Positions 1 to 4,944 of a DNA stretch of 5,180 nucleotides are shown here, in pieces. This DNA is from Saprospiraceae bacterium (lineage in GTDB: Bacteria > Bacteroidota > Bacteroidia > Chitinophagales > Saprospiraceae), in assembly GCA_022842255.1 (NCBI GenBank), contig JALHPW010000404.1:1-5180 (forward strand). The letters are read 5' to 3'. Each line of letters opens with the position of its first letter. Position 1 is the stretch's first letter. The position numbers were made by a program, and so were the translations under genes. Under the pieces are notes generated by a model. That model was not told the origin of the DNA. It did no database searches and saw nothing but the letters and a program-made list of their open reading frames with translations.

Positions 1-877
1 CCACCGCATCTATGCCGTTGTAAATCCCCTTGTTGTGCGTGGTAGCCCGGTACGGGTCGATTTGGGCAATCCGCACCGCACGTGCAAAGCGGTGGGCGAG
101 CGTGGCTGCATCCATGCCCTGCGAACGAGCCAGGTCTGCAAAAGATTGAATCGGGCATTCCACCCAGGCGCGCACGAGGCAATGGGGCGTGTAATTGGAT
201 AAGATGGACATTACCACTTCGGCATCGCGCTCCTGGTCGTCGAGACCTGGGTAGAAGGTAAAAAAGTCTTCCAGGGTATCGGCAAAACGTTCCAGCACGG
301 AATTGATAAAATTGGCCCCCATGCTGTCGCAGGTCTCAAAGGAGGCGCGGAGCTGGTAGTAGGATGGCTCAACTTCCTCAAAACCAACCAGTTCGATATC
401 CAAAATGCCGCCACCGCGTTGTTCCATGTTGGCCGTCAAATCGCCGCTGGACTCCAATAGTTGGGCCTTCAAATCGGGGAAAATCGCGCGGAGTTTTTCC
501 GGGTTTCCGGGCCAATAAAAGTGTACCTGTCCCAATTTTACCGTCCCCAGCACTTCCACATGAAACCCGCCGCGCTCCTGCCAGAATTTGGCCGCACTGC
601 TGGCCGCTGCTACCACGCTGCTTTCTTCGATGACCATCGGAACGGCGTAAGTTTTGCCGTTGATGTCGAAATTGGGTGCGATGCAATAGGGCAGGGCAAA
701 ATTTGCCACCGTGTTTTCAGCAAAACCATCGATGACTTTTTGCACCGCCTCATCGGGGTGTTGCCATTCGGATAGGCTGCGTTCGGCACCGCTTGGGTCG
801 GCACAAAATTCAGTTGCCAGCCAATTGATTTTTGCTGCTTTGGAAAGTTTTGAAAAGCCGTTTATCGTTTTTGCCAT
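1..877 (-). CDS. mvaA: Class II hydroxymethylglutaryl-CoA reductase, C-terminus cut by window edge
   Basis: This enzyme reduces HMG-CoA to mevalonate with NAD(P)H, the committed step of the mevalonate route to isoprenoids, in the cytoplasm. The 292 visible residues carry class II landmarks in order: AENTVANF at 53-60, whose E54 matches the catalytic Glu of the family; a PMVIEESSVVAAAS block at 80-93; SGDLTANMEQRGGG at 144-157; a DSMGAN dinucleotide-binding motif at 184-189 (usually DAMGAN); and DPYRATTHNKGIYNGIDAV at 274-292 with the catalytic Lys at K283. Class II enzymes run about 430 residues, so roughly a third is missing, including the catalytic Asp (expected near 299) and His. The ATG at 877 is chosen because the family's N-terminal region follows at once; no Shine-Dalgarno is visible. 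It lies 94 bp downstream of fni on the same strand, which fits an isoprenoid operon. The role is inferred to be biosynthetic, although class II enzymes were first described as degradative. Confidence 0.93.
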   Translation of the reverse strand, partial: MAKTINGFSKLSKAAKINWLATEFCADPSGAERSLSEWQHPDEAVQKVIDGFAENTVANFALPYCIAPNFDINGKTYAVPMVIEESSVVAAASSAAKFWQERGGFHVEVLGTVKLGQVHFYWPGNPEKLRAIFPDLKAQLLESSGDLTANMEQRGGGILDIELVGFEEVEPSYYQLRASFETCDSMGANFINSVLERFADTLEDFFTFYPGLDDQERDAEVVMSILSNYTPHCLVRAWVECPIQSFADLARSQGMDAATLAHRFARAVRIAQIDPYRATTHNKGIYNGIDAV

Positions 878-897
878 AATTATCGTTAGGAGGTTTT

Positions 898-963
898 GCC
901 ACGAATTGCACCAATTTACACGAATATTGGTGGTTTATTAGTGTAATTCGTGCAATTCGTGGC
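898..963. repeat. Imperfect 23-24 bp inverted repeat (hairpin) between fni and the HMG-CoA reductase gene
   Basis: The arms are 898-921 and 941-963, with a 19-nt loop. The outer 14 bp (GCCACGAATTGCAC and its complement) pair perfectly; the inner part pairs with one mismatch and one bulged base. The arm is built from CAC-n-AA blocks whose starts are at 900, 909 and 919. It fills most of the intergenic gap. It lacks the GC-rich stem plus T-run of a classical terminator, so attenuation or mRNA processing between the two genes is only a possibility. A dispersed intergenic hairpin repeat is the simplest reading. Confidence 0.85.
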
Positions 964-971
964 TACCTATA

Positions 972-2012
972 CTATCTTACTTTCAAAAAAGCCCCAGCCA
1001 ATTCCAAACCACGAATCTGCGATTGGGCAAAAGCCTGCAATTCGGAATAATCGCCCTGGGCGTGTTTCAAGAAACCGGAAGCTTGTCCGTACACCGCCGG
1101 GAAGGTAGACTTTTGGGTTAAAAAGTACCCATCCAAAAAATCCGCGACCCCGCCCGAAATGATGAGGTTTTTCACCCGGCAGCGCTCGCCAAGTTCGGTT
1201 TTCAGGGCATTTGCCCAAACCAACATCTCTTCGGCACTGTGGCCCACAGCGGCAATTTTTTCAAAAATAGCCAGCTTGGCCGCATCGCTGCGCAGGAGTT
1301 CGAGTTTGGCAAAATTGGTGCCGCCTGCTGCCGCAAATTCGACGGCCGCGAGCGGCATTTGCAACAAAGCCCGCAGGCTCTCCGGACCAAAACCTTGTCC
1401 CACTTCTTTCACAATCACCTGAAAATCAAAGCGTTTCACCACTTCCTGTATCACTTCCAGGGGTGACCGGCCGAACACATCCCCCTCGGGCTGCATGGCC
1501 TCCTGCAAGGGGTTGACGTGGACAATCAGACCGTCGGCGCGGAGTTTTTCTATGAGCGCATCGATGCGCCCTGCTTCATTTTGTTCAAATAGTTTTTCGA
1601 TCTGCGCCACACCCAGGTTGGCAAACAAGGGCAGGTCCGAACCCATCAGTTCGCGCACATCAAAATCGGGCAGGTACTCGTCGGAGTACAACAACTGGCG
1701 ACAAGAGCCGAGGCCCATGCCCATACCAAATTCGGCGCAAGCCCGGGCCAGTTGGTGGTTGATTTTACCCGCCAGGGCTGTGCCGCCGGTCATGGAAGAC
1801 ACCCAGATGGGCACCCGAAGGGTTTTTCCCAGAAAAGGAAGGGGCGCTAGTGAACCCGGCTTGGGGTGAGCCGCAAGCATGGGTTCGTAATAAAAACGCC
1901 GATCTAGTTCGCCCGATTCCACGCGGCTTCGGAAGGCCAGTTCGATGTGATCTTTTTTTCGGCTGACGGCTGTGGGGTCGTCCGGTGTGGGCTGTTGTGG
2001 CGCTTGAGTCAT
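972..2012 (-). CDS. fni: Type 2 (FMN-dependent) isopentenyl-diphosphate delta-isomerase
   Basis: This enzyme interconverts isopentenyl and dimethylallyl diphosphate using reduced FMN and Mg2+, supplying both C5 units for prenyl chains. The 346-residue product has the IDI-2 signatures: RKKDHIELAF at 18-27, SSMTGGT at 72-78, GMGLGSCRQLL at 98-108, NLGVAQ at 132-137, HVNPLQEAMQPEGD at 165-178 (the HxNxxQE metal/substrate motif), KEVGQGF at 202-208, AAGGTNF at 228-234 and ISGGVADFLDG at 285-295. The tail after ISGG (YFLTQKS, then AVYGQASGFLKHA) differs from the Bacillus-type enzyme and resembles the Bacteroidota branch as I remember it. The start is the ATG at 2012: an in-frame TTG at 2081 would add 23 residues unlike the family and would put the promoter inside the gene. 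The HMG-CoA reductase gene follows on the same strand. The gene is divergent from the DUF2805 gene, with 80 bp between the two start codons. Confidence 0.94.
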   Translation of the reverse strand: MTQAPQQPTPDDPTAVSRKKDHIELAFRSRVESGELDRRFYYEPMLAAHPKPGSLAPLPFLGKTLRVPIWVSSMTGGTALAGKINHQLARACAEFGMGMGLGSCRQLLYSDEYLPDFDVRELMGSDLPLFANLGVAQIEKLFEQNEAGRIDALIEKLRADGLIVHVNPLQEAMQPEGDVFGRSPLEVIQEVVKRFDFQVIVKEVGQGFGPESLRALLQMPLAAVEFAAAGGTNFAKLELLRSDAAKLAIFEKIAAVGHSAEEMLVWANALKTELGERCRVKNLIISGGVADFLDGYFLTQKSTFPAVYGQASGFLKHAQGDYSELQAFAQSQIRGLELAGAFLKVR

Positions 2013-2018
2013 GGTTGG

Positions 2019-2051
2019 CAAAGGTACGTCGTTGAATTGGCGGAGAACAAA
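2019..2051 (-). promoter_or_regulatory. Bacteroidota-type promoter for fni (TTTG -33, TACCTTTG -7)
   Basis: Read on the minus strand, TACCTTTG (2026-2019) matches the Bacteroidota -7 consensus TAnnTTTG exactly. A TTTG (2051-2048) lies 21 nt upstream, within the usual range for the -33 element. The -7 box ends only 6 nt before the fni ATG at 2012, so transcription would begin at or next to the start codon and give a leaderless or nearly leaderless mRNA. This supports the ATG start over the upstream TTG. No transcript data are available here. Confidence 0.55.
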
Positions 2052-2092
2052 GTTGGAAATGTGTTTGTTTTGGGCCTGCAATTAAGACGTCC

Positions 2093-2386
2093 ATGAAAGA
2101 ACTTTATCTGCAATACCAACTTACCGATGCGGCCATCGACCGAATCATCGAAATGGCCTGGGAAGACCGTACGCCGTTTGAGGCTATTGAGTTCCAGTTT
2201 GGCCTGAAAGAAGCCGACGTTATTCGCTTGATGAAGCACGAAATGCAATTAAAAAACTGGAAAAAGTGGCGCGCCCGGGTGCAAGGCCGCGCAACCAAGC
2301 ACCTAGCTTTGCGGTCTGAGGAAGTGGACAGGTTCCGGTGTAGTCGTCAGCGGCAGGTTACTCGAAACCGGATTAGTAAACGATGA
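2093..2386 (+). CDS. DUF2805 / TIGR03643 family small protein
   Basis: This 97-residue protein of unknown function belongs to the small TIGR03643 (DUF2805) family, recognised by IDRIIEMAWEDRTPFEAIE at 16-34, FQFGLKEADVIRLMKHEM at 35-52, the aromatic/basic WKKWRARVQGRATKH at 56-70, and a basic C-terminus RFRCSRQRQVTRNRISKR. The N-terminal half reads like a helix-turn-helix arrangement (a short helix, then FGLKEADVIRLMK as a possible recognition helix). With the Lys/Arg-rich tail this would suit nucleic-acid binding, but that is inference. There is no signal peptide or membrane segment. The ATG at 2093 gives the family-typical start. No Bacteroidota promoter motif was found in the 80-bp divergent gap in this orientation. 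The last four codons and stop lie inside the first copy of a 71-bp tandem repeat. Confidence 0.88.
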   Translation: MKELYLQYQLTDAAIDRIIEMAWEDRTPFEAIEFQFGLKEADVIRLMKHEMQLKNWKKWRARVQGRATKHLALRSEEVDRFRCSRQRQVTRNRISKR

Positions 2387-2510
2387 TTTTATTGAACCAC
2401 AAAAGGCACAAAAGGACACAAAAGTGGGATTACGTTCTGCGGATTAGTAAATGATGGTTTTAATGAACCACAAAAGGCACAAAAGGACACAAAAGCGGCA
2501 CAACATTCTT
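2369..2510. repeat. 71-bp tandem duplication covering the 3' end of the DUF2805 gene
   Basis: Copy 1 (2369-2439) and copy 2 (2440-2510) align without gaps at about 62 of 71 positions. The first 56 bp differ at only three sites, and the remaining differences fall in the last 15 bp. Copy 1 includes the terminal codons and TGA of the DUF2805 gene (cggattagtaaacgatga); copy 2 carries a stop-less, non-coding version of that tail (cggattagtaaatgatgg). Each copy contains a 31-nt CACAAAAGG-type core, at 2394-2424 and 2465-2495. The arrangement shows that the unit was duplicated together with the end of the neighbouring gene. Confidence 0.88.
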
Positions 2511-2538
2511 TTGTGTCCTTTTGTGCCTTTTGTGGTTC
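2465..2538. repeat. 31-bp perfect inverted repeat with 12-nt loop
   Basis: The arms 2465-2495 and 2508-2538 are exact reverse complements around a 12-nt loop (cggcacaacatt). The arm is purine-rich and made of CAC-n-AA blocks at 2469, 2478 and 2488. A third, direct copy of the arm lies at 2394-2424, so the downstream arm could pair with either upstream copy. Beyond the downstream arm, AAAATCA would also pair with TGATTTT flanking the 2394 copy. Position between two co-oriented genes suits transcript termination or processing, but the dispersed-repeat character is what the sequence itself shows. Confidence 0.92.
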
Positions 2539-2557
2539 AAAAATCACTTGGCAGTTA

Positions 2558-2570
2558 ACACACACACACA
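2558..2570 (+). repeat. (AC)6 dinucleotide tract abutting the DUF1684 start codon
   Basis: Six AC units and a final A run directly into the ATG, sharing its A at 2570. The tract sits where a ribosome-binding site would be and contains no Shine-Dalgarno sequence. Six units is short, so length variability is possible but not demonstrated. Confidence 0.6.
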
Positions 2571-3190
2571 TGAAAAAAACCTTGACCCAACTAATCTTGA
2601 TGCTGTTACCACTGGTGGCTTATTCCCAACAGCATCAAAATTATGATGAAGCTCTTGCCGAACACCGCGCGGAGTACAAAGCGCATTTCCTCACCGACCC
2701 CCGTTCGCCCCTCACGGCTGCCGACACGGCATTCCTCGATTTTTTTCCACCCAACACAGATTGGTCGATTCCTTTGGCAAAGTTTGAACGAACCCCGGAT
2801 GCCAAACCGTTTGAAATGATGACCTACAGTGGGCAAAAGCGGGATTATGTGCAGTTTGGTGTGGCAAAATTCGAGGTGGCGGGGCAGGCATTGACGCTGA
2901 ATATTTACCAAAACCTGCGCCTGATCAAAGACTCCCTTTATCGCGACCATCTTTTTTTGCCGTTCAAAGATTTGACCAATGGCGAGGAGACTTATGGTGG
3001 CGGACGGTATATGGATTTGAGGCAGTCCGATATTTATGGACCCTTTATTCAACTAGATTTCAACGAGTGCTACAACCCTTGGTGCGCCTTTAGCGACGGA
3101 TTCAACTGCCCGATTCCGCCCAAGGAAAACCATCTTGAGGTTGAGGTGCGGGCAGGTGAACGCAATTTTAAAGGCGTAAAAAAACATTGA
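2570..3190 (+). CDS. Secreted DUF1684 domain protein
   Basis: This 206-residue exported protein of unknown biochemical function belongs to the DUF1684 family. Residues 1-19 form a signal peptide (MKKT, a hydrophobic LILMLLPLVA core, then AYS) with likely cleavage before Q20-Q21; there is no lipobox Cys. The DUF1684 body shows FERTPDAKPFEM at 72-83, LNIYQN at 110-115, FLPFKDLTNGEETYGGGRYMDL at 129-150 and the diagnostic NPWCAFSDGFNCPIPPKENHLEV at 169-191, including two Cys (172, 180) that could pair outside the cytoplasm. AGERNF at 195-200 closes the domain. The start at 2570 is preferred because it begins the signal peptide; the frame stays open upstream to 2513 only through the hairpin repeat. 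The domain is complete and of ordinary length. The neighbours do not indicate a role. Confidence 0.9.
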   Translation: MKKTLTQLILMLLPLVAYSQQHQNYDEALAEHRAEYKAHFLTDPRSPLTAADTAFLDFFPPNTDWSIPLAKFERTPDAKPFEMMTYSGQKRDYVQFGVAKFEVAGQALTLNIYQNLRLIKDSLYRDHLFLPFKDLTNGEETYGGGRYMDLRQSDIYGPFIQLDFNECYNPWCAFSDGFNCPIPPKENHLEVEVRAGERNFKGVKKH

Positions 3191-3194
3191 AAAG

Positions 3195-3307
3195 GAGGCT
3201 GTCCCATAAATTGCGTTTTACTTTTCTCTACAGTGTTGTAGAATCACTTTATTACAACACTGCGTCTCTCCGCCTAAGCGGTAAAAAAACGCATCTAAGC
3301 CAGCCTC
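3195..3307. repeat. MITE-like nested palindrome upstream of bshA
   Basis: This is a roughly 113-bp segment with three nested inverted pairs: the ends GAGGCTG (3195-3201) and CAGCCTC (3301-3307); GCGTTTTAC (3213-3221) against GTAAAAAAACGC (3281-3292, three extra A); and a perfect 10-bp inner pair CAGTGTTGTA (3231-3240) / TACAACACTG (3253-3262) with a 12-nt loop. A small CCGC/GCGG hairpin sits at 3270-3281. GAGGCTGTC-type ends are familiar from insertion-sequence termini, which suggests a non-autonomous remnant; no transposase or clear target duplication is present. It fills almost all the space between DUF1684 and bshA, so a bshA promoter, if local, would lie in or beside it; I found no TAnnTTTG match there. 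Confidence 0.6.
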
Positions 3308-3322
3308 TCATAAAACAGCAGC

Positions 3323-4465
3323 ATGAAAATAGGCATTGTTTGTTACCCTACTTACGGCGGATCGGGCGTCGTTGCCACCGAACTCGGTCTTGGACTCGCC
3401 CGAAAGGGGCACGAAATCCACTTTATAACCTATCGACGACCGGTGCGTCTGGCACACTTTCAGGCCAATGTGTTTTATCACGAGGTGGACAGCGAGGATT
3501 ATCCCTTGTTTGAATATCCGCCCTACGACACCGCCCTGGCCTCCAAGATTGTGGACGTAGTACACTACCAAAACCTTGATATTTTGCATGTGCATTATGC
3601 CATTCCACATGCAGCGGTGGCTTATATGGCCAAGAAAATATTGCTTGCGCAGGGACGCTATATTCCAGTGGTAACCACCCTGCACGGTACGGATATCACC
3701 TTGGTGGGCAACAACCGCGCCTTTGCGCCCGTGGTGGAATTCAGCATCAACAAAAGTGATGGGGTGACGGCGGTTTCGCAAAGTTTGAAAGACGACACCC
3801 TGGCGCTGTTCCAAATTGAACGCGACATTCGGGTGATTTACAACTTCATTGATTTTGAACGATTTAGAAAAACCAATAAAGAACATTTTAAAAAACTGAT
3901 TGCCCCGGACGGAGAACGCATCGTGGCCCACACCTCCAATTTCAGGAAGGTGAAAAGGGTGGAAGACGTGGTCCATATTTTTGAAAAAATCCACAAAAAA
4001 GTGCCTTCCAAACTCCTGATGATTGGGGACGGGCCGGAGCGTCAGCATTGTGAACAACTTTGTCGCGAACTGGGCATCTGCGACGATGTGCGCTTTCTCG
4101 GCAAACAAGACGCTATCGAAGAACTGCTGGCTATTTGCGACCTGTTCGTGATTCCTTCGGAGAGCGAAAGTTTTGGTCTTGCGGCCTTGGAAGCCATGGC
4201 CTGTGAGGTACCGGTCATTTCTTCCAACAGCGGCGGTTTGCCCGAAGTGAATATCCACGGAGTCACGGGCTTCCTAAGCGATGCGGGCAATGTGACCGAA
4301 ATGGCCGCTTATGCCATTCAATTGTTGCAAAATGAAGAAATGTTAGCTCAATTCCGGGCCAATGCGCTCACCCAAGCCAAACGTTTCGACATTGACAATA
4401 TCTTGCCCGAATATGAATCCTATTACGAGGAAATCATTGAAAAAAGCGTAATCAAGATTGAATAA
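3323..4465 (+). CDS. bshA: N-acetyl-alpha-D-glucosaminyl L-malate synthase BshA
   Basis: This GT4-family, GT-B-fold glycosyltransferase joins UDP-GlcNAc and L-malate to give GlcNAc-malate, the first step of bacillithiol (low-molecular-weight thiol) synthesis, in the cytoplasm. The 380-residue length is typical of BshA. Landmarks: MKIGIVCYPTYGGSGVVATELG at 1-22, with the glycine loop characteristic of BshA; HVHYAIPHA at 89-97; TTLHGTDITLVG at 118-129; DGVTAVSQSL at 146-155; IYNFID at 172-177; HTSNFRKVKR at 203-212; IGDGPER at 234-240; and the EX7E donor-site motif E282-E290 in ESFGLAALEAMACEVPVISS, followed by GGLPEV at 304-309. The ATG at 3323 fits the family N-terminus exactly. BshB and BshC are not in this window. 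The next gene starts 23 nt after the stop, so co-transcription is likely. Confidence 0.96.
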   Translation: MKIGIVCYPTYGGSGVVATELGLGLARKGHEIHFITYRRPVRLAHFQANVFYHEVDSEDYPLFEYPPYDTALASKIVDVVHYQNLDILHVHYAIPHAAVAYMAKKILLAQGRYIPVVTTLHGTDITLVGNNRAFAPVVEFSINKSDGVTAVSQSLKDDTLALFQIERDIRVIYNFIDFERFRKTNKEHFKKLIAPDGERIVAHTSNFRKVKRVEDVVHIFEKIHKKVPSKLLMIGDGPERQHCEQLCRELGICDDVRFLGKQDAIEELLAICDLFVIPSESESFGLAALEAMACEVPVISSNSGGLPEVNIHGVTGFLSDAGNVTEMAAYAIQLLQNEEMLAQFRANALTQAKRFDIDNILPEYESYYEEIIEKSVIKIE

Positions 4466-4488
4466 CCGTTGACCAATCGCCTTTAAAG

Positions 4489-4944
4489 TTGTTACTCGAA
4501 CTCGATTTGCTACAATTTCAGCCCCGGCTCCGACTGTCTAAATCGGGGGATACGGCTTTTGTGTTCGATCCCATACGCCGAAAAGAAGTGGCGCTGACCC
4601 CTGAAGAACTCATGCGTCAATTGATGCTGTTGTACCTTTTGGAGGAGAAAAAGTATCCGGCTCATCGGGTTCGTTCCGAAGTAGGCATCCGGGTGAACGG
4701 CCTCAGCCGACGTTGCGATTTGGTGGTGTACGATGCCGCAGTAAAACCATGGCTTTTGGTGGAATGCAAATCGCCCAAAGTGGCCATCAACCAACGGACC
4801 TTCGAACAAGCCGCTCGATACAACCTTCAACTCCGCGCGCCTTTTATGGTGGTGACCAATGGACTGGCTACCTACTGTGCTGCGTTGGATTTTGAACAGG
4901 AGCGCTTTGATTATTTGGAGGCTTTGCCGGAGTATTTGGGGTAG
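4489..4944 (+). CDS. Small type I restriction HsdR N-terminal-like (PD-(D/E)xK fold) protein
   Basis: This 151-residue stand-alone protein resembles the HSDR_N_2 domain found in Bacteroidota as a single-domain protein. Visible features: FDPIRRKEVALTPEELMRQ at 26-44; the nuclease-like core E64, D77 in RRCDLVVYD, and E92-x-K94 in LLVECKSP; then TFEQAARYN at 104-112 and VVTNGLATYC at 121-130. The PD-(D/E)xK residues look intact, so DNA cleavage or binding is possible, but no helicase, methylase or specificity subunit is nearby and its role is unknown. No ATG is available: the frame opens after a TGA at 4459, and TTG at 4489 is the first usual start codon, placing LLELDLLQF where family members begin. 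It lies 23 nt after bshA. The stop codon TAG is supplied by the first unit of a tandem-repeat array. Confidence 0.82.
   Translation: MLLELDLLQFQPRLRLSKSGDTAFVFDPIRRKEVALTPEELMRQLMLLYLLEEKKYPAHRVRSEVGIRVNGLSRRCDLVVYDAAVKPWLLVECKSPKVAINQRTFEQAARYNLQLRAPFMVVTNGLATYCAALDFEQERFDYLEALPEYLG

Noticed and set aside
378..686. Minus-strand and plus-strand open frames overlapping the HMG-CoA reductase region
   Set aside because: The reductase frame carries all family motifs without interruption; the others are out-of-frame readings rich in Arg/Pro/Ser.
887..893. TAGGAGG as a Shine-Dalgarno site on the plus strand
   Set aside because: No start codon lies within the required distance downstream on the plus strand, and the real gene here is on the minus strand, where the sequence reads as CCTCC.
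2013..2081. Upstream TTG start extending fni by 23 residues
   Set aside because: The extension is unlike the family, uses a rare start and would place the promoter match inside the gene.
2465..2538. Classical Rho-independent terminator
   Set aside because: The stem is far longer than usual, lacks a GC-rich core and is followed by A-rich rather than T-rich sequence in the direction of the genes; a termination role cannot be excluded, but this is not the canonical form.
2513..2569. Upstream ATG extension of the DUF1684 protein
   Set aside because: It would translate the hairpin repeat and bury the signal peptide 19 residues into the protein.
3187..3513. Plus-strand open frame spanning the MITE-like element and the start of bshA
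   Set aside because: It runs through the palindromic element and then out of frame through bshA; the product is basic and without recognisable motifs.
3308..4258. Long minus-strand open frame (316 codons) opposite bshA
   Set aside because: It is entirely antisense to a full-length, motif-complete BshA and its translation matches no family I recognise; it is a by-product of the bshA codon pattern.
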